This document shows, piece by piece, positions 1-6,735 of a stretch of DNA of 15,816 nt; position 1 is the stretch's first letter, and each line of letters begins with the position of its first letter. The notes under the pieces were generated by a model. The model saw only the letters and a list, made by a program, of their open reading frames with translations. It was not told the origin of the DNA and made no database searches. A program made the position numbers and the translations under genes. This DNA is from CAZPZR01 sp964591105 (GTDB lineage Bacteria > Bacillota > Clostridia > Lachnospirales > Lachnospiraceae). The stretch is taken from NCBI GenBank assembly GCA_964591105.1, contig CAZPZR010000042.1, forward strand, positions 1 through 15,816, read 5' to 3'.

Positions 1-687
1 GTTTGCAGAGCAGTGCATAGAAGCAATACCCTTTAATGGGAGGTAGTAGTTCATCATTGAGAAAAGACCTTTTTTCATTTCTCCGCCGTACCATGTGTTG
101 ATGATTACCTGTTCTTTGCTTGATACGTTGAACGCTGCTGCTGTTTCAGAGTTCATACCTAATTCTTTGTAGTTTTCAACTTTTGCTTTAGAAGCGTTGT
201 ATACAACGAAATCTGGTTCAAATGTTTCAAGTTCTTCTGCTGTTGGCTGGATGAACATGTTTTTAACGAAATGTGCCTGCCAAGCAACTTCAACGATGAA
301 ACGAACTGCCATTCTTGTATCTTTGTTAGCTCCACAGAAAGCATCTACAACAAATAATCTCTTGTTAGAAAGTTCTTCCTGTGCAATCTTTTTCAATTCA
401 GCCCAAACATCTTCGCTAATTGGGTGGTTATCGTTCTTGTATTCGTCTGTTGTCCACCATACTGTGTCTTTAGAATTCTCATCCATAACGATGTATTTAT
501 CTTTTGGAGAACGTCCAGTATAAATACCTGTCATAACGTTTACAGTATCAAGTTCCGTTACCTGACCTACTTCATAACCTTCTAATCCTTCTTTTGTTTC
601 TTCTTCGAATAACAATTCATAAGAAGGATTGTAAACAACCTCTGTTGTTCCGGTGATACCGTATTTTTCTAAGTTAATGTTTGCCAT
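1..687 (-). CDS. pckA: Phosphoenolpyruvate carboxykinase (ATP), N-terminal part, cut by window edge
   Basis: This is the first 229 codons of ATP-dependent PEP carboxykinase, which interconverts oxaloacetate + ATP with PEP + CO2 + ADP in the cytoplasm; in anaerobes it often runs towards oxaloacetate. The frame opens with MANINLEKYGITGTTEVVYN and contains GRSPKDKY (residues 58-65, with the substrate-binding Arg59), YGGEMKKG (200-207, with the Tyr and the second Lys expected to bind metal and substrate) and ASMHCSAN at the window edge. The Walker-A-like kinase-1 loop and the C-terminal half, expected from a family length near 530-540 residues, lie beyond position 1. The ATG at 687 is preceded by a GAGGG ribosome site. 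The gene has its own promoter and probably stands alone, separate from the upstream thrC operon. Confidence 0.96.
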   Translation of the reverse strand, partial: MANINLEKYGITGTTEVVYNPSYELLFEEETKEGLEGYEVGQVTELDTVNVMTGIYTGRSPKDKYIVMDENSKDTVWWTTDEYKNDNHPISEDVWAELKKIAQEELSNKRLFVVDAFCGANKDTRMAVRFIVEVAWQAHFVKNMFIQPTAEELETFEPDFVVYNASKAKVENYKELGMNSETAAAFNVSSKEQVIINTWYGGEMKKGLFSMMNYYLPLKGIASMHCSAN

Positions 688-748
688 CGTGTTTTCCCTC
701 TTTCTTTCTTCATTATTGCGTTATATTGTAACAAGTCTTCTTGCTACA

Positions 749-780
749 TTTAAGATATCTGCTTTGAAGTATATCTTAAA
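749..780. promoter_or_regulatory. Perfect 10-bp inverted repeat over the pckA -10 box (operator candidate)
   Basis: TTTAAGATAT (749-758) and ATATCTTAAA (771-780) are perfect reverse complements separated by 12 bases. The upstream arm (771-780) overlaps the -10 hexamer and the other arm falls just after the predicted start site, so the element spans about -20 to +12. Because only one arm would be transcribed, it looks like a DNA operator for a dimeric regulator, not an RNA hairpin. The arms are AT-rich, so chance is possible, but the position suggests repression of pckA. The regulator is not identifiable here. Confidence 0.55.
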
Positions 781-796
781 AACCTTTTCTCGTCAA
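768..796 (-). promoter_or_regulatory. Sigma-A promoter of pckA
   Basis: On the minus strand TTGACG (796-791) is followed after exactly 17 bases by TATACT (773-768), close to the sigma-A consensus. Transcription would start near 761, giving a leader of about 75 nt before the pckA ATG at 687. Confidence 0.85.
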
Positions 797-827
797 CACT
801 AATTTTGACAATTTTTTCACAATTATT

Positions 828-853
828 TGCAAGTCAAACCATTTTCACTTGCA
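828..853 (-). terminator. Hairpin directly after thrC stop (possible weak terminator)
   Basis: TGCAAGT (828-834) pairs with ACTTGCA (847-853). The stem can continue past one mismatch with three A-T pairs around a 4-base loop. It begins immediately after the thrC stop codon (856-854), but on the minus strand it is followed by AATAATTGTG, not a U-run, so it is not a classical intrinsic terminator. It may serve as a 3'-end or RNA-stability hairpin. Confidence 0.35.
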
Positions 854-2344
854 TTATGACAATTTCAAAATTTTCTCCACTGTCTCTTTCATTTTATCTG
901 CATCGCATTCCAGATTATGCAACACCTTGGCTTCCAATATATCTTTGATTGCCTGTGGCATCTCGACTCCAGATGTCTCCTGAAGCTTCTCTAATAAGCT
1001 GAATTCATCTGACTGTTCGTAACCTGCATCGATTGCCGTCATAACACTCTTCACAAATTTGTATGGGCTTGCAGTAGATGCGATTAAATATTTTCCTGCA
1101 TCTTTTTGTGCTTCCTGATAAGTCTTGCACACATGTGCTGCTACTGCTGTATGTGTATCGATCACATATCCTGTCTTCTCATACACCTCCCGGATGCTCG
1201 CTGCTGTCTCTTCCTCTGTTGCATATCCAGCTGCAAAGTCTGCAAGATTTTCCTTCATCTGTTCTGTGATTGTATAACTTCCGTTCTTCTTGAGTTCTTC
1301 CATTCTTTCCTTCGTTGCCTCAGAATCCTCTCCTGCAATCGCATAGAGAAGTCTTTCCAGGTTGCTGGAAATCAAGATATCCATTGAAGGGGAAGTTGTT
1401 AACATGAATTCACGGTTTTTATCATAAGTTCCGGACTGGAAGAAATCAAATAACACCTTGTTCTCATTGGATGCACAGATTAATTTTCCAATCGGAATTC
1501 CCATCTTCTTCGCATAATATGCTGCAAGAATGTTGCCAAAATTACCAGTTGGCACTACCACATTCATGGTTTCTCCTGCCTGAACTTCACCATTCTGTAA
1601 AAGTTTTCCATAGGCATATGCATAATATGCTACCTGTGGTACAAGACGTCCAATGTTGATGGAATTCGCAGAAGAAAATTGATAGCCGTTTTCCGCAAGT
1701 TTTCCTGCAAGTTCCTGATCTTCAAACATTGCTTTTACGCCGCTCTGTGCATGATCGAAATTCCCATGAATCGCAACAACGTCTACATTCTTTCCTTTTT
1801 GTGTCAGCATCTGAAGTTCCTGCACTTTGCTGACTCCATTCTTCGGATAAAACACAATGATTCTTGTGCCTTCTACATCTGCGAATCCTGCCATTGCTGC
1901 TTTCCCAGTGTCTCCGGAAGTCGCTGCAAGAATCACAATCTCATTCTTAACGTCATTCTTCTTCGCCGCCGTAGTCAGCAAATGCGGTAAGATTGATAAT
2001 GCCATATCTTTGAATGCAATTGTAGCACCATGGAATAATTCCAGATAATAAACATCATCCACCTTTACCAACGGTGCAATCTCTTCTGTATCGAATTTAT
2101 CATCATAGGCTTTTTCAATACAATTTCTCAGTTCTTCTTCCGTAAAATCTGTAAAGAACTGCTTCATTACTGTATATGCAGTCTCTTGATAATTCATCTG
2201 CGCTAATTGCTCCAAAGAAACATCCAGTGCAGGAATCTCCTCTGGGACATACAATCCTCCATCTGGAGCCAATCCTGCAAGAATCGCTTTTGATGCCGTC
2301 ATTTTAAGTTCAGAATCTCTTGTGCTCTTGTACTGTAAATTCAT
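854..2344 (-). CDS. thrC: Threonine synthase
   Basis: A 496-residue PLP enzyme that converts O-phospho-L-homoserine to L-threonine in the last step of threonine synthesis. Visible hallmarks: HGATIAFKD with the PLP-binding lysine at residue 112, ATSGDTG at 141-147, and the phosphate-binding loop PTGNFGN at 265-271; the length fits the long class of threonine synthase. The frame is open back to a GTG at 2353, but the ribosome site AGAGGTGA lies at 2357-2350, so the ATG at 2344 (MNLQYKSTRD) is the well-spaced start, 5 bases downstream. It is the last gene of leuC-leuD-thrC, 11 bases after the leuD stop, so threonine synthesis would be co-expressed with the leucine pathway isomerase. This is a sensible pairing, because threonine also feeds isoleucine synthesis. 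Confidence 0.96.
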   Translation of the reverse strand: MNLQYKSTRDSELKMTASKAILAGLAPDGGLYVPEEIPALDVSLEQLAQMNYQETAYTVMKQFFTDFTEEELRNCIEKAYDDKFDTEEIAPLVKVDDVYYLELFHGATIAFKDMALSILPHLLTTAAKKNDVKNEIVILAATSGDTGKAAMAGFADVEGTRIIVFYPKNGVSKVQELQMLTQKGKNVDVVAIHGNFDHAQSGVKAMFEDQELAGKLAENGYQFSSANSINIGRLVPQVAYYAYAYGKLLQNGEVQAGETMNVVVPTGNFGNILAAYYAKKMGIPIGKLICASNENKVLFDFFQSGTYDKNREFMLTTSPSMDILISSNLERLLYAIAGEDSEATKERMEELKKNGSYTITEQMKENLADFAAGYATEEETAASIREVYEKTGYVIDTHTAVAAHVCKTYQEAQKDAGKYLIASTASPYKFVKSVMTAIDAGYEQSDEFSLLEKLQETSGVEMPQAIKDILEAKVLHNLECDADKMKETVEKILKLS

Positions 2345-2349
2345 GTTCA

Positions 2350-2357
2350 TCACCTCT
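2350..2357 (-). promoter_or_regulatory. Ribosome binding site that sets the thrC start
   Basis: AGAGGTGA on the minus strand is a long match to the anti-Shine-Dalgarno sequence. It sits inside the leuD stop region and covers the GTG (2353) and ATG (2350) that would otherwise be start candidates. It therefore points to the ATG at 2344 and suggests that thrC translation is coupled to leuD termination. Confidence 0.75.
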
Positions 2358-2847
2358 ACTGCTTTTTACTGTTTGTATAGTTTACAAGTCCTCCTGCAGC
2401 AATCAGTTTCTGCATAAATTCTGGGAATGCCTGTCCCTGAAATTCTGTACCTTTGGTACGGTTATAGATTTTACCACTATCAAAATCTACTTCCACTTCG
2501 TCCCCTGCTTCAATTCCTCTTGCAGCTTCTGGACATTCAATAATAGGAAGTCCGATATTAATTGCATTTCTATAAAAAATTCTTGCAAATGTCTCTGCGA
2601 TCACACAGCTTACTCCTGCTGTTTTCAAGCAAAGTGGTGCGTGTTCTCTGGAAGATCCACAACCAAAGTTTTTATTTGCCACGATCAAGTCACCTGGCTG
2701 TACCTTTTTTGTAAATTCTGGATCAATATCCACCATTGCGTGTGATGCAAGTTCTTTTGCATCAAAAGAGTTCAAATATCTTGCTGGGATGATAACGTCT
2801 GTGTCTACGTTATCTCCATATTTAAATACATGTCCGTTCGCTCTCAT
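2356..2847 (-). CDS. leuD: 3-Isopropylmalate dehydratase, small subunit
   Basis: A 163-residue swivel-domain subunit that works with LeuC to isomerise 2-isopropylmalate to 3-isopropylmalate in leucine synthesis; the same enzyme can act on citramalate. Motifs: NVDTDVIIPARYL at residues 13-25 and GCGSSREHAP at 62-71, the conserved substrate-binding stretch of the small subunit. The length fits the short, stand-alone class rather than the roughly 200-residue proteobacterial class. Its ATG shares a base with the leuC stop (TAATG at 2849-2845), and AGGTGA lies 6 bases upstream inside the leuC end, so the two subunits are translationally coupled, as expected for a 1:1 heterodimer. Confidence 0.96.
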   Translation of the reverse strand: MRANGHVFKYGDNVDTDVIIPARYLNSFDAKELASHAMVDIDPEFTKKVQPGDLIVANKNFGCGSSREHAPLCLKTAGVSCVIAETFARIFYRNAINIGLPIIECPEAARGIEAGDEVEVDFDSGKIYNRTKGTEFQGQAFPEFMQKLIAAGGLVNYTNSKKQ

Positions 2848-4121
2848 TATCTGTCACCTACTTTCTCTGGATTTGCAATGCATCCTGCAATTGCGCTTGC
2901 CGCTGCCACTTCAGGAGAAGCAAGATAAATCAAAGAATCCACGTGACCCATACGTCCTACAAAGTTACGGTTCGTTGTAGATACGCACTTCTCACCTGCT
3001 GCCATAACACCCATATGTCCACCCATACATGGTCCACAGCTTGGTGTATTCACCGCACAGCCTGCATCCACAAAGATATCCATCAAACCTTCTGCGATAC
3101 ACTGTTTATAAATCTTCTGTGTTGCTGGAACTACCATCACACGTACATCCTCGTGAACTGTGTGTCCCTTCAGGATTGCAGCTGCCTTTCTCATATCTTC
3201 CATACGTCCATTCGTACAAGATCCAATGACAACCTGATCAATCTTGATTGGTTCCATCGCTTCGATCTCATCAATTGTCTTCGCATTACCTGGAAGATGT
3301 GGAAATGCTACGGTTGGTCGAACCTCTGCAAGGTCAATCTCAACCACTGCTTCGTATTCCGCATCTGCATCTGCTTCGTAGACCTGATACTCTTTCTTGC
3401 AGTGCTCAGCCAAATATGCCTTTGTCTTCTCATCTACTGGGAAGATTCCATTCTTCGCACCTGCTTCGATTGCCATGTTCGCCATTGTAAAACGGTCATC
3501 CATAGAAAGATTTGCAATGCCTTCTCCTGTAAATTCCATGGATTTATAAAGTGCTCCGTCTACACCAATCTTACCAATAATGTGAATAATAATATCTTTT
3601 CCACTTACGTAAGGAGATGGTGCACCTTTTAATACAAACTGGATGGCACTTGGAACCTTGAACCAGAGTTCTCCGGTTGCCATACCTGTTGCAATGTCCG
3701 TAGTTCCTACACCTGTTGAAAATGCTCCTAACGCCCCATATGTACATGTATGAGAGTCTGCACCGATGATACACTCACCTGCCGCAACGACACCAGCTTC
3801 TGGAAGGATCGCATGTTCTACTCCTGACTTTCCCTGTTCAAAATACCACTTCAGTCCCTGTGCCTTTGCAAATTCACGAATTGCCTTGGAGTTCTCTGCG
3901 GACTTAATATCTTTATTCGGTGTAAAATGGTCTGGAACAAACACAACTTTATCTTTGTCAAATACGGTATCTGACATCTGCTTCAAAATCGGTAGTGCCA
4001 TTGGCCCCGTAATATCATTCGCCATTACTACGTCTAATTTCGCCATGATCAGCTGTCCTGCTTCTACAGAATCTAATCCGGCATGAGCAGCTAATATTTT
4101 CTGCGTCATTGTCATTGCCAT
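2847..4121 (-). CDS. leuC: 3-Isopropylmalate dehydratase, large subunit
   Basis: A 424-residue aconitase-family protein that carries the 4Fe-4S cluster of isopropylmalate isomerase. The three cluster cysteines are Cys302 in GSCTNG and Cys362/Cys365 in TPSCGPCMGG; GADSHTCTYGALGAF (120-134) is the conserved aconitase-type active-site stretch. The length of about 420 residues matches the LeuC class that pairs with a short LeuD, as found next to it. The start ATG at 4121 follows AGGAGG with an 8-base gap; the in-frame ATGs at 4115 and 4109 are less well placed. It is the first gene of leuC-leuD-thrC, with its own promoter and a leader of about 75 nt. Confidence 0.97.
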   Translation of the reverse strand: MAMTMTQKILAAHAGLDSVEAGQLIMAKLDVVMANDITGPMALPILKQMSDTVFDKDKVVFVPDHFTPNKDIKSAENSKAIREFAKAQGLKWYFEQGKSGVEHAILPEAGVVAAGECIIGADSHTCTYGALGAFSTGVGTTDIATGMATGELWFKVPSAIQFVLKGAPSPYVSGKDIIIHIIGKIGVDGALYKSMEFTGEGIANLSMDDRFTMANMAIEAGAKNGIFPVDEKTKAYLAEHCKKEYQVYEADADAEYEAVVEIDLAEVRPTVAFPHLPGNAKTIDEIEAMEPIKIDQVVIGSCTNGRMEDMRKAAAILKGHTVHEDVRVMVVPATQKIYKQCIAEGLMDIFVDAGCAVNTPSCGPCMGGHMGVMAAGEKCVSTTNRNFVGRMGHVDSLIYLASPEVAAASAIAGCIANPEKVGDR

Positions 4122-4160
4122 AACAACAACCTCCTATCCGTCTATATTTTCATAACCTAA

Positions 4161-4189
4161 GATGCTACAATATTCTGAATCTAAGCATC
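4161..4189 (-). promoter_or_regulatory. leuC leader hairpin with a partial CodY-like box
   Basis: In the leader of leuC, GATGCT and AGCATC (4161-4166 and 4184-4189) can form a 6-bp stem around a 17-base loop. The loop contains a TTCTGAA core; the 15-mer at 4169-4183 matches 11 of 15 positions of the CodY consensus AATTTTCWGAAAATT. CodY senses branched-chain amino acids in many Firmicutes, so a site downstream of a leu promoter would make sense. The match is partial and no CodY gene is in view, so this is a weak proposal. Confidence 0.3.
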
Positions 4190-4201
4190 AACTTAATAGG
4201 C

Positions 4202-4231
4202 ATTGTACCACAGTTTAGTGTTGTGACGCAA
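4202..4231 (-). promoter_or_regulatory. Promoter of leuC-leuD-thrC
   Basis: The minus strand reads TTGCGT (4231-4226), an 18-base spacer, then TACAAT (4207-4202) preceded by TGG, an extended -10. Predicted start near 4195. It lies just beyond the terminator of the PHP gene, so the operon is independently transcribed. Confidence 0.75.
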
Positions 4232-4242
4232 GAAAGAATATA

Positions 4243-4276
4243 GAGAAAAAGAAAGAACTTTGGCAACGCCAAAGTC
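4243..4276 (-). terminator. Intrinsic terminator of the PHP-domain gene
   Basis: ACTTTGGC (4257-4264) and GCCAAAGT (4268-4275) form a perfect 8-bp stem with a 3-base loop. On the minus strand the stem is followed by TCTTTCTTTTTCTC, a U-rich tract. It begins 7 bases after the stop of the PHP gene and separates it from leuC. Confidence 0.85.
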
Positions 4277-4281
4277 CTTCC

Positions 4282-5118
4282 CTATTTTTTCTTAATTCTA
4301 AGCCCTCTTAGATATGGGATTTCAATTGGATCAATTGGATCAATCGGATTCTCCACATCTCCTTTTAAGTTCCTTTTTCTGCGCTTTGCAAGCTCGCCGC
4401 CCTTATTGTACAGCCAGAAGGAATAGGAATACAGCTTACTTACCTTTCCCATTCTCTCCTTCACTGTCTTCCCATACAAAGAGCCGCCAGCCTCTATCGG
4501 TACTTTTCTTCGAATCAATGCGATCAATTCGTTCTCACAAGTTACTCGCTCCGGCAGAATCGTATATGCCATTCCTACACACTCAATCTTATGTGCATCA
4601 CTTCCGCCGATTCCAGGCTTTTTATACTTTTCTGCAAGCTTTCTTGCCCCTGCATTGGATTCTTCCGATTCACATGCGTTAAACGCTTCCACGAAGTCGA
4701 ATCGCTTGATCAACTCTGGAGACTTGAAATATCGATTGGTATTCGCATAGCTCATATACTTCTCACCACACGGATGTGCTGGTCCAAGAATCCCACCATG
4801 ACGATGCACAAACTCAATCAATGTAGCAACCGGAAGTCCTCGAATCTCTAAGAGTCTCATCTTCACGCCTTCTGGCATGATACACAAAATGTGTCCGCCA
4901 TCGCAGGTATCGTACTCAATACCTTTCAATACGACAAAATCATCATGCTCTTTTCCTTTCATCTTATACTTCCAGTGTCTATAACCTTTATACGTATCGT
5001 GATCTGTAATCAACATTCCATCAAAGCCATTCGCTTTTAGCTTCTCAATATAATCGTTCAAGCTTACTTTGCTGTCAGGAGAACCTTCCTTCACATGACA
5101 ATGCATATCTAATTTCAT
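4282..5118 (-). CDS. PHP-domain metal-dependent phosphoesterase
   Basis: A 278-residue protein of the PHP (polymerase and histidinol phosphatase) superfamily, likely a cytoplasmic phosphoesterase using two or three metal ions. Metal-ligand motifs appear in the expected order: DMHCH (His6, His8), TDHD (Asp39, His40), the Glu68 region, His76, AHPCGE (His115), and GGSDAH near the end of the core (Asp174, His176). The substrate is not evident; relatives include YciV/TrpH-type exonuclease-phosphatases and histidinol-phosphatase-like proteins, and no his genes are nearby. The C-terminus is basic (KRRKRN), then has a short IDPIDPIEI repeat. The frame can open at ATG 5124, but AAGGAGG at 5132-5126 leaves only 1 base before that codon and 7 before ATG 5118, so 5118 is chosen. 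It has its own promoter and terminator. Confidence 0.88.
   Translation of the reverse strand: MKLDMHCHVKEGSPDSKVSLNDYIEKLKANGFDGMLITDHDTYKGYRHWKYKMKGKEHDDFVVLKGIEYDTCDGGHILCIMPEGVKMRLLEIRGLPVATLIEFVHRHGGILGPAHPCGEKYMSYANTNRYFKSPELIKRFDFVEAFNACESEESNAGARKLAEKYKKPGIGGSDAHKIECVGMAYTILPERVTCENELIALIRRKVPIEAGGSLYGKTVKERMGKVSKLYSYSFWLYNKGGELAKRRKRNLKGDVENPIDPIDPIEIPYLRGLRIKKK
4323..4349 (-). repeat. Three tandem 9-bp repeats inside the PHP gene
   Basis: CAATTGGAT is present twice, then CAATCGGAT, back to back on the plus strand. They encode the IDP-IDP-IEI-type stretch near the C-terminus. The unit is a multiple of three, so copy changes keep the frame; this looks like a small slippage expansion outside the catalytic core. 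Confidence 0.8.
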
Positions 5119-5125
5119 AGCCATG

Positions 5126-5132
5126 CCTCCTT
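5126..5132 (-). promoter_or_regulatory. Ribosome binding site that sets the PHP gene start
   Basis: AAGGAGG on the minus strand lies 7 bases upstream of ATG 5118 but only 1 base from ATG 5124, favouring the shorter protein (MKLDMHCHVK...). Confidence 0.75.
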
Positions 5133-5150
5133 GCTTTTGTACTTGTTTTT

Positions 5151-5178
5151 ATTATACCACATCCCGCACAAAAAACAA
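5151..5178 (-). promoter_or_regulatory. Extended -10 promoter of the PHP-domain gene
   Basis: A perfect TATAAT (5156-5151) preceded by TGG (extended -10), with TTGTTT (5178-5173) 16 bases upstream as a fair -35. The predicted start lies about 15-20 bases before the ribosome site, giving a very short leader. The remaining bases up to 5226 show only a weak AAGG/CCTT hairpin next to a T-run, not enough to call a terminator for the upstream operon. Confidence 0.75.
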
Positions 5179-5226
5179 CGAAGGGAAATCCTTTGGTGAA
5201 TTTTACCTGTGCGATACGATTGTGTT

Positions 5227-5526
5227 TTACTCTATGTACGTCTGCCTTCCATTCACTTTATTCAACCAGGCACCAATTTTTCCTTCGATATTCATTCTTT
5301 CATTTGGATTCACAAAAATATTTATACTTCCGTTTTTATCGACTGTTAAAGTTCTGAATGGTTCCCCTCTCTCATCAAGAAAACCAATTTTTATTGTGTC
5401 AAGTTCATTTCTGCAAAAAATTTCCTCATAACATTCATTCAACTTTTCCGCAAATTCCTGCTTTCCTAATTTTAGAGTTTCTTCTTTTCTTTGGAAATGG
5501 ATTTCTTCATCTTTTTCGCTCAACAT
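5227..5526 (-). CDS. Hypothetical 99-residue protein, last gene of the toxin operon
   Basis: I do not recognise a family. The protein is small, acidic at the N-terminus (MLSEKDEEIHFQRKEETLKL), with a probable helical first half and a beta-type second half (IKIGFLDERGEPFRTLTVD), no signal peptide and no membrane segment, so it is probably cytosolic. Its ATG shares a base with the stop of the ankyrin gene (TGATG at 5528-5524); a TTG at 5529 is also in frame, and no good ribosome site is seen, so translation is probably coupled to the ankyrin gene. It shares the low GC of that gene and of the toxin tip, so it belongs to the same cassette. It could be a second immunity component, an immunity partner or a passenger; none can be decided from sequence. 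Confidence 0.75.
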   Translation of the reverse strand: MLSEKDEEIHFQRKEETLKLGKQEFAEKLNECYEEIFCRNELDTIKIGFLDERGEPFRTLTVDKNGSINIFVNPNERMNIEGKIGAWLNKVNGRQTYIE

Positions 5527-6713
5527 CAAAGATATGCTTTTTTATTTTTCGGTGTCTTTTCAATCAAAAATGTAATTATCTTATTTATATCGTCTTCATC
5601 TTCTCCTTCAGTTATACTCAAGGCATTTTCTAGTATGTTTTTACCCTCACAATCCACTTCATGAAAAATTTCAGGTACAACACTTTCTATATACTCTAAA
5701 ATCAAAAGATTATTTGTACATACGGCATTTATGGCTTCTGAAAATGTTGGTTTTTTTCCGGTTAATTCTACGACCATTTGATAGATTTGAAAAATCTCTT
5801 TTTTTCTAGTATCGTAAAATTCTCCGTTGGTTTTTGGCAAAAAAATCTGTGATACCATTTCTCCAACAGATTCTCCCCACTGATTTTTATAATTCATATC
5901 CGCACCATTCACGATAATCATTTTTACAATTTTATAAGATTCACCATTACATTCCCAATCTTCAAAACTATGTATAGCTAATTCTAAAGGGCTTTTACCT
6001 TCTTCATCTACTATGTTTACATCAGCTCCTTCCTGTACCAATTTTTCTACCACCTGGTATTCACCTCGTTCGCATGCTTCACATAGGGTCATTGGTTTTT
6101 CCAATTCTTTATTTACACTTTTCCAAAATTGTTCCAATGAATCTGCTTGTTGGATATATTCCCCACTTTTTCTATAGTTCGGAATTTTCTTTTTCCTAGG
6201 TAATCCAAAACACTTAGTTTTTTCATATGAAATCTGTAGCTCATTAAAAAAACGAATATCTTCTGGTGTTTCCCTATAAATTCGTGCAATTCCCTCATGA
6301 GCAACTGTCGCCATCCAACAATTAGAAGTTCCTCTTTCATATACACATAAATCTTCTGGTGCATATGGATATTGCCATTCTTCAAAGCCTGCTCTCTCCT
6401 TGAGAAAATTTGCAACAGCATTTTCCAAACGGACCACCCACACTGTCGTCAAATATCCAAAGGTTGACATTCCATGTTCATTACTTAGACGCTCTTCTAT
6501 CTTATATTCCCACATGAAATCTATCACGTTTTCACACTTTTTTAAATATCTCGCGTATTCACGATTCATTACTATTTCGTTTGTCCCGTCTTCTACGTCA
6601 AAATTAGGAAAGTGAAATGAAATTCTATCACTTTTTTTGAAAATGTAATCAATAAATGCAATGTATTGACTATGTGTTATTTCATCTAAATATAAATCCA
6701 ACATATTATCCAC
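5526..6713 (-). CDS. Ankyrin-repeat protein, probable immunity protein for the Rhs toxin tip
   Basis: A 395-residue protein without signal peptide or membrane segment. Residues 1-165 form an unassigned domain with WQYPYAPEDLCVYERGTSN (113-131), a motif that reminds me of other putative immunity proteins, though I cannot name the family. Residues about 209-290 hold ankyrin-like helices with the typical turn LVQEGADVNIVDEEGKSPLE followed by IIVNGADMNYKNQWGES; about 322-385 looks like further degenerate ankyrin pairs. The GTG at 6713 follows TAGGAG with a 4-base gap; the next ATG (6704) is 13 bases away and less likely. It starts 22 bases after the stop of the Rhs gene in the same direction. Genes in this position after a variable toxin tip are usually immunity genes, and ankyrin folds are known among polymorphic-toxin immunity proteins, so neutralisation of the tip is inferred. 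Confidence 0.8.
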   Translation of the reverse strand: MDNMLDLYLDEITHSQYIAFIDYIFKKSDRISFHFPNFDVEDGTNEIVMNREYARYLKKCENVIDFMWEYKIEERLSNEHGMSTFGYLTTVWVVRLENAVANFLKERAGFEEWQYPYAPEDLCVYERGTSNCWMATVAHEGIARIYRETPEDIRFFNELQISYEKTKCFGLPRKKKIPNYRKSGEYIQQADSLEQFWKSVNKELEKPMTLCEACERGEYQVVEKLVQEGADVNIVDEEGKSPLELAIHSFEDWECNGESYKIVKMIIVNGADMNYKNQWGESVGEMVSQIFLPKTNGEFYDTRKKEIFQIYQMVVELTGKKPTFSEAINAVCTNNLLILEYIESVVPEIFHEVDCEGKNILENALSITEGEDEDDINKIITFLIEKTPKNKKAYL

Positions 6714-6735
6714 TCAACTCCTACAAGCACATATT

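Noticed and set aside
2943..3632. Long plus-strand open frame antisense to leuC
   Set aside because: It lies entirely inside a confidently identified leuC on the other strand, is rich in Cys and His in a way typical of antisense frames, and has no family resemblance.
4122..4200. T-box riboswitch before leuC
   Set aside because: The leader is too short and has no T-box sequence of the AGGGTGGNACCGCG kind.
5160..5215. Terminator for the toxin operon after the 99-residue gene
   Set aside because: Only a 4-bp AAGG/CCTT stem precedes the T-run, and the T-run is more likely the -35 area of the PHP gene promoter.
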